From: Coenobita brevimanus
Taxonomy: Eukaryota > Arthropoda > Malacostraca > Decapoda > Coenobitidae
Reading direction: 5' to 3'
NCBI GenBank assembly: GCA_032717465.1
Contig: CM064715.1
Location: 43,068,548-43,132,547, forward strand
DNA: 64,000 nt
The notes under the pieces were generated by a model. That model was given only the letters and a program-made list of their open reading frames with translations, did no database searches and had not been told where the DNA came from. Shown piece after piece: positions 38,566-50,889 of the stretch. The position numbers were made by a program, and so were the translations under genes. Each line of letters begins with the position of its first letter. Position 1 is the first letter of the stretch.

Positions 38566-40700
38566 GGTGAAGACGAGGCTGCATACTGGAATGAATAATG
38601 AAAGTATACTGTACATTAAAACCATTAGAAGAAGAAGAAGGGAGAGGTAGGATAGAAGCTGGGATGAATAATGAAAAAAAAAAAAAAAGTAGGAGAGAAA
38701 GACGATAGTGACTGGAATGAATAATGAAAAGATATATTTAAAAATGGAGAGGACGGATGAGGCAGGAAGGATAGCGACTGCAGTGAATAATGTAAGAATA
38801 GATTAGGATAGCAATTGGAATGAATAATGGAAGGATATTTTTAAAACGCATTTGAGAGGATGGATAGCACACGTAGGATAGCGAGTGGAATGAATAATGT
38901 AGGAATTAAAATGTAAAAAAACGTGTAAGGATAGGATGAACAAGAGTAGGGGATTGAAACTGGAATGACCGTCGAGGTAAATTTAGAACTAATGTAGCTT
39001 TAGATCCAAATGAAAACACTTTAAAGAAATTAGAGAAAATTTTACTGGGACAGGAAGAAGAGGGAACAGTGTATAGTGACCGAAAAGTTAAGAAATTAAG
39101 ACTATAAGACAACTAAGCAATGTTCATTTCGTGTTCACTGGAATGATCAAAAAAGATAAACTGTGTAACTGAGCCTAAAATGATGGGAGCACTAGGTCAT
39201 GTTAGTATATCTAGACGTACTAAGAAAATAGGAAAAAAACAAGCGAAATAAATGCTAGGATACGAAAGCTGGAAGAATGAATATAATGAAAGTCGTGGGG
39301 TTAGAACCTGACAACTAGGTGAAGGAATCTGGGTACTGACGGTAAATGGAAGGACCGAGAGACGTAAAAAAGAAAAAATAACGTCATGAGTAAAAATTGT
39401 AGGTTAGTTAAAAAGACTGCTTAATGTAATGATAGATTTACTAGGCTAAAAAAAAAAAAAGTTATACACGGATATTTCAATGTAAAATGGGTGAAGGGCA
39501 AGCAAAAATGAAAAGAAAAAAAAGTACGGAGAGGAGGATAGCTAAATAATACAGGCATATTCCAGTGTAAAATGAGTGAAAGACATGAAAAAAAAAAAAA
39601 AATGCATGGAAAAGAGGACAGAGAAAGCTTGAGCAGTGTAAAGCGAATGGGATATTAAGTGACAATGAATCTACGTTTGAAGCTGAACTGAAAAAGGCTG
39701 AAAAAGACACCAGAATAGACATTAGACATTTTAAATAATATCAAGAATGGAAGAATAGGAAGGAGGGAACAGAAAACAACATGAATAGTGTAAGGGGAGA
39801 TACGATTGCCAGGCTAAAAATATCTCTCTAAAATGAAAGGATCAAAACAAGAAGTAAAAACAAAAAAAGGCAGGAACGGAGGAAGAGGACGATAATTGAG
39901 TTGAAGATCAGATTACTTTGTTCAAGCGGTAGTTCCAATTTTGACCCAAATTAAGTGAAAGTTTTTATTTTCTATTTTTACAGAAGATGGACAGAGGAAG
40001 GAAACAAATTAAATACAAAAAAGAAAAGGTAAAAAGAGAGATATTTACTTTGAGAAGAGGGTTAAGGAAAGTATGATGGCAATTTTAATGGGGGGAAGAG
40101 TACAAACATGACTAAGATGGTGGGGATCCTTAGAAGCGTAAGCAAATTTTCTGTAATAAATAAAAAGGAAGGAATGCAGAACTGAGATACAATAGAATAA
40201 ATGTTGAAAAAACGGCGGACAGGATGATAAAACTGGAATACTTAAACAGAAGTAGACGATATCAGTGCTCTCGAATATTAGGAAAAAATAAGGTAGGCAG
40301 ACAACGAATAAATATGACAGATGAAGAACAGAATGGAAACTCCGCTATGATTTTGTACCAGTAGGTAAAAAGAAATTAAAAAAAGAAAAAGAAAAAAGAA
40401 AAAGCAAGAAAAAAATAATAAGGTAGGCTAATCTGTCAATAATAAAGAGGAAACGTGAAAAATGGAAGACAAACATAATAAAGCAACATATACACAAAGT
40501 AAAGACAATAGAGAAAAACAGACGAAAATATGCTAAATCCAGACAGACAGAATTAAGGTGCGAGATATTAATAAATTGGAGTAAAGAAAGTGGAAAGGGG
40601 TGCAGGTGGAGAAATTACCCTCATAATGGGCTCGAGGACAGTTTAAGAATTCACAGTGCTCTCCTTAAACAGCTCTAGTTTTCTGTAAGCTGTTTCCTGG
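38566..40700. other. Purine-rich intron sequence, no exon seen
   Basis: A-rich DNA. Between 38570 and 38960 a degenerate phrase (GGATAGCGACTGGAATGAAT then AATG) recurs about six times. The rest is AAG/AAA-rich with no recognisable coding block on either strand. Confidence 0.6.
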
Positions 40701-40714
40701 GACTTAGTAGCAAG

Positions 40715-41230
40715 CTTATGAGTCTCGGCCAGGCTGGGGCCCCTGAAGGAAGGCCTGAGGAGAGTTGAAGAAAGAGTTTAAGAGGGTTGAAGAAAGAGGT
40801 TAAAAGAGTTGAAGAAAGGATTTATGAGAGTTGAAGACATTTGAAGAAAGAATTTATGGGAGTTGAGGAAAGAGTTTATGAGAGTTGAAGAAAGAGAGAT
40901 GAAGAAAGAGATTAAGAGTTGAAGAAAGAGTTTGTAAGAGTTAAAGAAAGGGTTTAGCAGGATGACTAATTCTTTATTGTTCTTTACGACTGCTGAGTTT
41001 ATTAATTAATTAATTAATTAATTAATTAATTAATTTATTTATTTATCTGAGTGTCGGTCAGGTATGAGGCTCTGAAAGAAGGCTTAAGGATTTAGGAGGG
41101 TGGCTAACTCTTTATTATTCTCTACCACCGTTATGAGTTTATTTATTTATTTATTTATTTATCAATTTATATACTGGTAGCTTCAAATTATTCTTGCCCC
41201 GATACGAGTCTTGGTGAGGTTTTAAGGAGC
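40715..41230. repeat. Nested repeats: 22-bp GTTGAAGAAAGAG array and larger duplications
   Basis: 40755-40955 holds about nine copies of GAGTTGAAGAAAGAGTTTA-type units. A larger segment (GGATGACTAATTCTTTATTG ... GAGTTTATT) recurs around 40958-41045 and 41090-41165, each ending in a tetranucleotide run: (ATTA)n at 40998-41034 and (TTTA)n at 41128-41162. Confidence 0.8.
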
Positions 41231-41627
41231 TGAAGGGAGATTTTAAGCACCTGGAAACTGTTCTTAAGAGGCTATTATAAATTCTGGATTTGTTTTACGT
41301 AGATGAAGGAATTTTTAGAAAGCTGACAAGTATTACTATTATCATTTTTTTCGCGTGAACGTGATGTCTGTCATTATTAAACAGCTATAAATTATTATTC
41401 CACCGCTCCAAAGAGTGCTGGGATGTTTTTTGTTAATTGACAAATTATAGCCTACTTTGCTGTTGTCATAACAGCTTGGAAAGTTGTGGTAACTGACAGG
41501 TTTAACTTTAAACCTTTTTTTGGCATTCAGGTGGCTGGCAAATCATCCCACACCGCAGCTATGTTTTTCTGCTTAGGTGGCTGACAAAATTTTCGCTACT
41601 GCTGCTTGGGTTTAACAAAATGAGACT

Positions 41628-41870
41628 ATCTGAGGCGAAACGTTGCATCAGCTGATGCACCAGCTGACATGTCAAATCAACTCAAAATTACAAGCTGAAC
41701 AACTGTATTTCAAAAGAAAGTTACTAAAATGCCTCCTTACAGCTGAGACTGAAAATTGCCTAATAGTCAGCTGAGGCGTCAGCTGACGCAACAGCTGACA
41801 TGTTATATCAAACTTTCAGGCTAAACTACTTTGTATTTTATAAGGAAATCGCTCAGAGCTCTCCAAGAGC
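41628..41870. repeat. Diverged direct duplication carrying six CAGCTG E-boxes
   Basis: Two related segments of about 90 bp (GAGGCG ... CAGCTGACATGT ... CAAACT or CAACTC ... GCTGAAC or GCTAAAC) lie at about 41630-41720 and 41768-41855. CAGCTG occurs at 41649, 41661, 41740, 41768, 41780 and 41792. The sequence is intronic in the exchanger gene. Confidence 0.7.
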
Positions 41871-41891
41871 AGATATTCGAAGTTTCCTCGA

Positions 41892-41892
<1 letters not shown>

Positions 41893-41928
<36 letters not shown>
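41893..41928. repeat. (GA)n microsatellite
   Basis: A 34-bp array. Confidence 0.95.
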
Positions 41929-41931
<3 letters not shown>

Positions 41932-42054
41932 TCCAGTTATATCACTTATAGACATGTCGGCTTCGCCGCAGGTAAAAACACCAGGGGCGGGTTCTCGTGA
42001 CTTTTGGAGTCTCTTTATCACCTCCTTCTTAATTATTTGTTTTGCGTCTGGCAT

Positions 42055-42215
42055 CTTTAGACTCTCTCTTGTGGACGACTTTATTTACCATAAGTGAGAC
42101 TTGGAGCAGCAAGGTTAGGTACAATAATGTCTTCGTTAATCCCTTCACTACTAATCAGCCTTCAGTAGCTGAATAAAGTCGTATTAGTGGTAGCCAGAAC
42201 AAAATACAAAATACG
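42055..42215. mobile_element. Degraded family B element
   Basis: Landmarks GTGGACGACTTTATTTACCA, GGAGCAGCAAGGTTAGGTAC and GCTGAATAAAGTCGTATTAG are family B arms with drift. A related fragment is at about 9128-9180 (GGACTATTTTATTCAGCC, GGGTTAGGTAC). Confidence 0.45.
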
Positions 42216-42571
42216 TCGCCAGATCAAAGAAGTTCATAAGAATACAGTTTACATAAATATGATATAAAAAGAATGTCAGCAACACTCAGATGTATAGTTA
42301 CGGATGAGGTGGTAAAGGACTACTTAGTCAACGAGAATTTACTTCCCTTTATAAGATAAATAACTTTCTTGGTTAGACAGAATTCCAAGTAAGAATAAAT
42401 AAACAATAATAACCTTTTCGACAAGAACAGGTGGTTATTAAGTTACTGCCGCAGAAAAACAGTTATAGGAGGAGCAATAATATCTACCTATGGCCAGACG
42501 CCATAATCCTGTAGGGAATGGCCGTTTGTCTATAAGTTAGTTGTTCTATGGGGAGGGGTACTAACTCTTCG

Positions 42572-42666
42572 CCAACCCACTTGCAGACGCGTAGGAAACA
42601 CGTGTGGGTTGGTGTATGGTTACCACCCAGCGCTGTCAATGGTTTCCTGGCTTGCAGGAAACCATT
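42572..42666. other. Two adjacent perfect hairpins in intron
   Basis: CCAACCCAC (42572-42580) pairs with GTGGGTTGG (42604-42612) over a 23-nt loop. AATGGTTTCCTG (42638-42649) pairs perfectly with CAGGAAACCATT (42655-42666) over a 5-nt loop. Both strands have open frames of 94 and 122 codons here, with no recognised protein. Confidence 0.7.
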
Positions 42667-43029
42667 AAGCTTGTCACTTAACGTAAAGCCACCTGAAAAT
42701 GAAAGAAGAGTAATGAAAAGCCACAGGATAGATGGGAGAAATGGGAAGGGAGGAAGACAGACACAAGAAAAGAATGATAAAGGTGAAGGAAGAAATAGGC
42801 GCACTACATCAAGTGATTGGATGATGGTATAAAAAAAAAAAATCGTAACCATTATATTAGGGGACCTGTAAAGAAAAGATTAAATAGCAAATAACCAGAT
42901 GAGATTTCGAGCATTTTCCTACAATTTAATAAAAAAAATGTGGCAGACAGAAGAGAATATTAACATGGGCCTCATTAGAATACAGAAAATCAGGCTGTCG
43001 CAAAAATAACAAGTTTCATAGGTATAACC

Positions 43030-43280
43030 CATCAGAGAAGTAACCATTTTATTTACTTTATTTATTTATTGCTGTTCCGTAAGTATAACTCACTGTATGG
43101 GTAGGCTATCGTTTTTGTGGAGATAATTAGAAATATATACTGATGTAGCTTGGTTATCAGAGAAGTAACTATTTTATTTCTATATTTATCTATTTATTGC
43201 TGTTCCATAAGTATAACTCACTATATAGTTAGGCTATCATTATTGTACAGATCATTAGAGAGATGATTATATACTGAAGA
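43030..43280. repeat. Tandem duplication of about 125 bp
   Basis: Two copies share TCAGAGAAGTAAC, ATTTATTGCTGTTCC, AAGTATAACTCACT and TAGGCTATC in the same order. Confidence 0.85.
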
Positions 43281-43284
43281 GCCG

Positions 43285-44075
43285 TTTAGCTGCAAGTGTG
43301 TTGGTGTTGCCCTTAATTAGTACTGGCTATTAATCAACGGTGTCTTGATTAACGATATTAGGACATAAAGACTTGATAATTAACCAAGCCTGATCTCGCT
43401 TAGTAAATTAATGCAAAACAAAATGTATGTCAGCACTTGTGTAGATCGACATGTTAGTTGTTCTTTATTAATAAGGAATGAAAAAATATATATTAACTAT
43501 TCTAATGTGCATTATGCATTTAGGTTAATGTGTAAATATTAAACTTTAACTGTATGTCAAGATTTGCTAGATGTTAGTGTAATTAGATGTGTCATGTCTG
43601 AATAATATCAGTTCTAATGATAGAATATGAAATGGGTATGTAGTTTATATACAGAGTCTTTCAAAGCAAAAATGTATATAACATGACATATTATAACAAA
43701 GAAACATTCATTATTATCTTAGCATATTTTTAAATAATCCTGAAGTAAATGTGTATATTTTTTTACGTATGATTTTAACTGTCCTTTCGTAAATGGAAAG
43801 TATTTATGTGTGTACTGTATGTCATCCACAAAATTTGCGACATAATATAAATTCTCTGTGACTATATATCATAAAAATGCATAATAGTTTTTTTTTTTTG
43901 ACAATCTTTAAACATCTGAAACCACTAAGAAATTTTGAATAAAGTATACTTTTGAATGCAATAATGAATGTTTCTTTTCTTACTGTGAATATGACAGAGA
44001 TAGTTAAATTATACATATTAAATTAGGGACTGTTATATTGACTTTTCCACAGCTGTAGTTTCCCTTGGCCAATTT
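43285..44075. other. AT-rich intron sequence, no exon seen
   Basis: Ordinary AT-rich DNA with short homopolymers. Confidence 0.5.
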
Positions 44076-44078
44076 TAA

Positions 44079-44436
44079 CCCCTTGAATCAGATGATGTAA
44101 TGTTTGCTTACTTTTGCCACCTCCAGACGATTTTTGCTACAGTGGAGGAACCAATACCACCTGTATACCCGCCACCAGCCAACTGGTCTCTTAAGTTCAG
44201 CCCCCCCCCCCCGCTCACCCACCGCCCGTAGATTGGGTGAGAAGGGGCGGGGCTACGACGTCAATAAGGGGGCGGGACTAAGGGGACAAGTTGCCTGGTG
44301 GGGGGTATAGCAAGGGGATTACAAACAGTCTCCATTAACCCCTGCACAACCTGGTTTTTCTCTCTATGCTGAATAAAATCGTCTGGATGCAGCAAGGATA
44401 AATTTAGCTGACAGGTCGTCAGATTCAAGTGGTTAA
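44079..44436. mobile_element. Family B element with unrelated centre
   Basis: The left arm (ACCCCTTGAATCAGATGATG ... TTTGCCACCTCCAGACGATT) and the right arm (GCTGAATAAAATCGTCTGGA ... GTCGTCAGATTCAAGTGGTT) are inverted copies over about 65 bp. They are separated by about 230 bp of unrelated GC-rich DNA containing a C run near 44200. Confidence 0.65.
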
Positions 44437-44643
44437 AAAAGTTCAATATTTTCCCTTGCATATTATTTCTCCTAGATACCACCATTTTATATATATATTT
44501 CTGTAGCCTAATGAATGACCTTTTTGTCGAGATACTTCACATTCCCCTTCACTGCTATATAGATCATTGCAATATTTACATTTATCTCCCTGTCACTGCT
44601 ATAATCCATTGCAATATTATATCCCTATCACTGCTATGGAGAG

Positions 44644-44858
44644 TCGTATTCTTGATGGGAAACGAGACTTCATAACACTTCTCAGTTATTTATTTTGCCA
44701 GTTACACCTTGATATTCTCTTCTATGTTCTTATATGTCTTTTTCAATATCAACATATTATGCATCAGTAACATACAAGAGGAGAGTAAGGTGCAAATGAC
44801 AATATAAATCGCTGAGCAGCAGGCGTTACGAATCTCCCAAACCACTGAAAATACGGGT
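44644..44858. mobile_element. Family A element, diverged copy
   Basis: The left arm (CGTATTCTTGATGGGAAACG, then ACTTCATAACACTTCTCAGT and TATTTATTTTGCC) and right arm (TATAAATCGCTGAGCAGCAG, then GCGTTACGAATCTCCCAAAC and ATACGGG) correspond in inverted orientation. The interior keeps GATATTCTCTTCTATGTTCT. Confidence 0.65.
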
Positions 44859-44859
44859 C

Positions 44860-45411
44860 ACAGAGTATTGCAAAATATCTATACCCTTTTGCATTCCCCC
44901 CCCCCTTTCCTTGTCCAGCTTCACTGCATAGCCTAACTTAGAACATTTTTTCCCCCCAATTTTTCTGACCAAAGCGCTCTTCCGTGATTTCCAAAAAACT
45001 TACTGAAATCACAAAGTCAGCATTTCGCCCAAGCAAGTTTGGTCTCCCTGTCTCCATTAGTTCAGAAAAAACACCCTTGTATATTTTTATCCATGAACAA
45101 AACGAGAAAATTGAGTATTATGCTAGTTTATTAGATGTGTAAGTCACTATCTAATACTCTTCTCCCCCGCATTCTCCTTGTCTCTCACTCTACTCTTCAA
45201 CCGACCTGTATAAAATTGTCCAATCTATCTCAAAATTGGTATCGCCTGTTGCCTCATCGATGTAAGTGGCCCGTGGAATTTCTTTATTATTTTTTTTTTT
45301 ATTTCTTTGAGCTACTTTGAGAACACGAATGAAGGAATGTGGCTTGAACCTTGATATGGTAGTTTTTTTGTAGTCTCCCTTGGCACCGTCACCTGATCCC
45401 TCCCTCACAGC

Positions 45412-45466
<55 letters not shown>

Positions 45467-45559
45467 AGAGCAATTATTAACCACTACACAAATCTTAAAA
45501 ATAGGCTACACAGCAAGGACAAATTTAACTTACAGATAAGACACACATACACACACACA

Positions 45560-45600
<41 letters not shown>

Positions 45601-45800
45601 CAAGAGCAAGAGCACAAAAACATTCACTCACCATTAATATCAAAGAACTCTTCCACAATGCACAGTACACCCACACCTACGTACAAACACCACACACCCA
45701 CCCACCTTACGGCTTTCCATCTAGCCTAGCTTACCACAGCAAATACCTTCAGAATGTGTGCAAACTTACTCATCTTTAAAAGTATACATAAAAACACGAA
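44860..45800. other. Intron sequence with two CA arrays, no exon seen
   Basis: (CA)n at 45416-45464 and an interrupted (CA)n at 45541-45599; otherwise complex DNA. The 61-72 codon frames have no recognisable features. Confidence 0.6.
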
Positions 45801-45817
45801 TTTCTTCACACTTTACC

Positions 45818-46110
45818 ACGTAAAAAAAATAAATAAATGCAAAATTCAACGCACATATTAGCACGCAAAATTAGATTACCAATTTTTCCACGCAGATTTA
45901 CACGCAAAATAATTACATTTTTTTTTTTTGCATATGAATTTCCACGCAAAATATTTAACGGATTTCTGCACGTATTTCCACGCAAAATGCGGTCGCACAT
46001 TTCTGCACAAATATTCTCACGCAAAATAAGCATACTGATTTCTGCACACGCATTTCCACGCCAAGGAAACTTAAGGATTTCTGCACGCGTGTTTCCAAGC
46101 AAAATATTCT
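45818..46110. repeat. Degenerate 32-35 bp tandem repeat
   Basis: About nine copies of a phrase containing TTTCCACGCAAAAT and GATTTCTGCACG. It makes open frames on both strands that are repeat artefacts. Confidence 0.85.
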
Positions 46111-47650
46111 TTTGACATACTGCACAGTCACTGAGTTTCTCATTTTCACTAAAATTTTGCTTGAGATTTACAGCAAACTAGAGCTGTTGTATTTCCTTTA
46201 TTGGAAAAAAAATATTAACCACTCATTTGCATAGAGATAGGCTATTTTAGCAACATAACCAAACCTTCCCGTGAAGCATGTGCAACTTTTCAGCAGTAAC
46301 TTCTGACAGTATTAGCCGTTACCGACGAAATTCATGAAACAAATCTGCAAGAAGAGTATAATCTTATCTTGTTTAATCCGCTATTCTTTCCATCTCATTC
46401 GAATAAAGGCGAATGAGATTTTTAATAATAACTGAGGGGGAATCTTGACACACATCTTGAATATGCTTCCGGCTATTTTGAGAAGTAAAATGTTGAAACT
46501 AATGCCATTTTAAAGCTGAATATATTACACTGTTTACTTGCAACTGCCATTTAACGAAGGCAATTACAACGCCATTATTTAGAGACTCCACGATTTTGTA
46601 CGTGTTCAGATTTGTCTTTTATTAACTGTATCATCATTTAAATAGTTGACAAAAAATAAACGAAATATGTGACATTCTATTTATAGCAGATTTAGTGGAT
46701 TTCTATTGTAAAATAAAAATGCTGATTATAGAATGTCGGTTCTACTATTCGCCTTTTGTTCTCCGTTATTAAAACAGCTTCGCGCTTACATTCAACCAAT
46801 TACACACCAAAAAAGTATGATATTGACTTCTACATTTTTTACCCAATCATGAAAGTAATGCATAGGCTCTGACTGTCACATCAGATGAATCTCCTACTAC
46901 ATTAACACTATAATCTGTACTGGATTTTACTTTAACATACTTAGGGCATTTTTTTTTTCATTATTTATATATTTAGTAAATTTTTGTACATATGCTCTGA
47001 ACAGGCATAAACCAACATTCATGATAATACATTTTTCAAAACTTAATTTTAAAAACAGTTGAACTCTGACATTACAAAACCCATACTTGTTTTTTTTTTT
47101 TTTTACTTTTACACAAGAAGGAAATTTACAGTAGGTTTGAATATATTTAGTTAGCGGTTTTAGTCTTTTTTCCTCAAACACAAACACGGGACTCACGACA
47201 GGCTTGACTCAAAATCCAGGTGTGACACTGACCCTTACGCATCAAGCAATTTCATTATATTTTTCACACAGACACGAAATTTTGCGTAGGCTCCACCCTG
47301 GCCCTTGGTATGCTCCCCTAGTTGATATCCTGTGCCCCTGGTTATGCTGCCCTAGTGTACCCTTATCCCTATGTACTGTAGGCTGTTCCCTAATACCCAC
47401 GTTTTTGACCTAGTGCCCGACCCTACCTTTTCCCGCCAAATAAGACGCACCATTTCTGACCCAAATCTTTCAGTATTTGTGAACCATACATTCCCATAAT
47501 CTTTGAGAAATAATACAAGTTAATATTTTCCTACCCATATCTTTGAAAATAATAGAAGTTAACCAGTTTGCAGATTATGGGACACTCTAGAACTTACTGA
47601 ATGTTTCTTTGGGTAGATATGAGGCGTCTTCTTCTCCGGACGTATACGTA
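46111..47650. other. AT-rich intron sequence, no exon seen
   Basis: No repeat structure or coding block recognised beyond short homopolymers. Confidence 0.5.
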
Positions 47651-47656
47651 TGAAGT

Positions 47657-47872
47657 GCCGTGTTTTAGCTGGCATAGGAGACTACGCAACACCTCTTCCT
47701 CAGCGATTTATTTTGCATAACAGATACTGATATCCTCCTGTGTGCTCTACATACCTTTTTGATATCGACGTAGTTCAATACATAGCATACACGAGGATCA
47801 ATGTGCAATAAGTGAAATAAGTTGCTAAGGGGAAGGTGTTCCGAATTTTCCTAAGCCAATGAAAATCTGGCC
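47657..47872. mobile_element. Family A element
   Basis: About 216 bp. The left arm includes GGCATAGGAGACTACGCAAC then ACCTCTTCCTCAGCGATTTA. The right arm includes AAGTTGCTAAGGGGAAGGTG then TTCCGAATTTTCCTAAGCCA. The interior GATATCCTCCTGTGTG matches other copies. Confidence 0.75.
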
Positions 47873-47874
47873 CC

Positions 47875-49568
47875 AAAGTTACGAGGGTTTGGTATAAATT
47901 TTGGTGTTTATGAAATCCCTTGTATACGAACGGACGGTTGTGATTGACGATCTGGTTTGACTCCACCCTTGTACTGAGACGGCCACGTTTGGTAGCCAAC
48001 AAGTCTTGCACTTAATCATATTTCTACCTTTGAAACCGAGATTCACCAGGATCAAACACAAAACACATTCTAATCAGCATGAATCTTCCTTCCAAAGGGC
48101 AGAAATATATTAGTTGCCAAAGGAATATTGTTAGCTAGGATTAGAAAGCTGTAGTGACACTAGTTGTATATATCTGCATGACTTCTGTTAGCGCCGATGC
48201 TTTTTTTTTTTTCCCCCAAACTCAAGTCTTCTACAAACTTTTTAAAAAATATATACATAGGCTGGTTTTCAGAGTGCAGCTGTTCTCTACCTCCATTCGA
48301 ACAGGAGTTAAATATCAATCATGGTTTCTTTTCCTTGCAATTCCAACAGACCCCCCCGCGAAACCACTCAAAAAGAAAAAAATGCTGAAAGGAGGTATAC
48401 GGTTTTATCAGTCTTTATATAAGGAGTAACTTGTTGGTACCTTTATCTTGCCTCTTGTAGTTCTTATTAGTTACATTATTACTCTTTTATTATTCTCATT
48501 ACTGCTCTTATTATGACTCTTATTATTTCTATCACTCATTGCTTATCGGCATTATATGTACTTAGGGTCTTGTCTTCACTTTCCGCATACAGCCTACTAC
48601 TAACAATATATGCTTGTTTATGGTGTGGTTTGTCCCTTGTTTGCAGTTGGTGTTGTTTGTTTTAATTTACTGTTGTTGTAATCAATGTATACACGCCACG
48701 ACACAGTAAGTAACAGTATTCTACTTCTCTCAAAAAGTGTATCTGGAATGATTCAATAGTTACTTGCATTCACTGTTGTTACATGTAACTGAGTGTAGCA
48801 CTGCTTTGTAAAATTGTTCATGGTAAGAACATCCGATTCTTCATCTTTTTCAAGTTTTTTATATTATTTGGTTTACTATATACTCTCTGAATGTATTTTA
48901 AAAACTATTGTAAATACTTCTCCATGACTGCTGTTCTTTTAGACTGTTTGAGAAGTCTGGTAAACCCAATATGACTTACAGTAACTTGCCACAGTCTTCA
49001 TCGCTCATGCTTCACTGTCTGTCTTTGCTACAGGTGTACAGAATGCTTTTCAAACTCTCATCTGCTTCTCACTCTTCTCTCATTCTGAAAATGATTAATA
49101 AAATACTCGTTTGTTTCGTACCAGTCAAATCTATCTTATACTTTCTAAACTTTCCACAGTTAATGTAGTTTTCATAAAGTATATGTAACTTTTATAACTA
49201 CTTTTGATATTTCAGAGGTGTTTGCAGCTGCTTATTCCCAAGGTAATCTGTAAAAAATGAGTGTATCACTAATGGTTAAGCTCAGATTGAAGAATGTAAG
49301 AGATATATCTGACATTTGTAATGTATGCCTAAATGTCTGTTTTAATATTAATGAAATCTGTAATCCAAGTCCAATTTCAATAAATACATTTCAGAAAGTA
49401 AAGTTTAAATTAAAGAATACTATTCAATAATCATCTGCAGTCAAGAATATTAACAATTCTGAACAAAATAATCAAATAATTATGATTTATTGGTACAAAA
49501 CAAACTGAAATTCAATGAGTGTAGAGTCCACTTATGTTCTTGAACTAAATCTCTCCCAAACCTTGCAG
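47875..49568. other. Intron sequence, no exon seen
   Basis: Complex AT-rich DNA up to the exon 2 acceptor (CTCCCAAACCTTGCAG). I looked for a second A/B-type exon here and found none. Confidence 0.5.
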
Positions 49569-49708
49569 ACGACGACGATATAGGCTTCGAATTCGCCAAC
49601 AAGGAAAGCGAACTGACAGAAGAGGAGAAGATTGCACTGCTGGGCAAGCCGAAACTGGGTAACGCCACACGAACACAGATCAGGGTCAAGGAGAACAAGG
49701 AATACAGG
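49569..49708 (+). CDS. Na+/Ca2+ exchanger (NCX/Calx), linker exon
   Basis: A 140-nt exon: two bases completing the Asp codon started by exon 1, then 46 codons. After an acidic DDDD run and IGFEFANKESEL comes TEEEKIALLGKPKLG and then TRTQIRVKENKEYR. This is the SLC8 segment after CBD2 (human NCX1: EEERRIAEMGRPILGEHTKL and EESYEFK) that returns the cytosolic loop to the membrane. Acceptor CCTTGCAG ends at 49568; donor AGG/gttggt is weak, which fits regulated splicing. It ends in phase 0. Relative to human NCX1 the DDDD/IGFEF start is shorter than the G-strand region between CBD2 and the linker, so either the arthropod loop is short or an additional exon in the 11.5-kb intron was missed. Confidence 0.92.
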
Positions 49709-50885
49709 GTTGGTGGCTTACGGTGCTCTTTTTGAACCTTCGAACTGCTTTTTATTTCACTTTTAATTTCTCTTTCTCTTTTTACAATTGGCAGGCTTGT
49801 GTACAAAATAACCGCCTTTTATTGTTTTTAGTTCTGAGGAGTAGTAGATTAATCTGACATGCATTTTATTGCAGTTTTGCCGAATTTTAGTTAGCTTATG
49901 TTTCCTCCATTAACGATGTCAGAGAGTTGCCATTCGCTGCCACTTTTCTTTGGTTTATTTTCTACTTAGATGAAATATGTAGGGAAGCAGCAATTGTGTG
50001 TTTGTGTGGAGGTCTAGATGTTAAGGCAGGAAGGTTGATTTGGAAATGGACTATAGAAAATATGAACCTGGATGTTTTTCGTGAGTAATGCTAGTGATGT
50101 TTGCAACCTAACCAGATTTTAGATTAGTTATGTATGCTTTCATTATCAGTCTCCAAATTTTCTCCATTAGTACGAGGAGTACAGTTTACTTTCTACTATC
50201 CAGTATTCTTATGTTTGCCAGTTTATATATAATTTATTTATGTTGCTTTTATTATGCTACTTAATTTAACATCTGGTGCTACTGTATATATGAAAAGGAT
50301 TGTTGCTTAGGGAAGTCGGTCTAATGAATCGGAATTTGTATATAATAATAATAACAATAATAATAATAATAATAATTTCCTCTCCTAAACCACAAGGCCT
50401 GAAACGGAAAAACAGAAAAAGTGAATTTTTTACCAACTGCATCAAGGGAAAAAAAATAAATAAACACTGGGATAAATATGAAGACCGACTTTTCAGCAAT
50501 TATTTTTTAAAATAGAACTTTTTATTAATTACTGAGATTATCATTCATTATCAACTTTTACTGACTTTTTTTACACATTTTGAATTTATAGTTAGCCCTT
50601 CCCAATATATGCCCATTTTCGTGTAAATACAAATCACACTTCAGTTTCTTTAAGATAATTTTACATTGTTTTAGTCAATTTACCTTACAAATTATTTAAG
50701 TTTTTACTATAATTAGTTATTCTTACAATCTTTTTTTGACGTTTTCAACTGATTTCATAATTTTTGCCCAGCATTCACAATTACTCCTATTTTTCGATTT
50801 TACATTAACTCACAACCATTTTCTAGTCATAACACCTATCCTCGTCCTTACCTTTAAATTTCTTACCCACTTATACACAATTATA
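49709..50885. other. Intron sequence, no exon seen
   Basis: AT-rich DNA with (AAT)n at about 50341-50377. Confidence 0.6.
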
Positions 50886-50889
50886 CCAC

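Noticed and set aside
42484..42852. Overlapping 122-codon (minus) and 94-codon (plus) frames
   Set aside because: No family resemblance and no start or splice context; the region is better described by its hairpins.
45837..46149. Overlapping frames on both strands of 64-98 codons
   Set aside because: They arise from a degenerate 32-35 bp tandem repeat containing CACGCAAAAT.
48154..48429. 91-codon frame in intron 1 as a missing exchanger exon
   Set aside because: No resemblance to CBD2 or the linker and no matching splice sites in phase 1.
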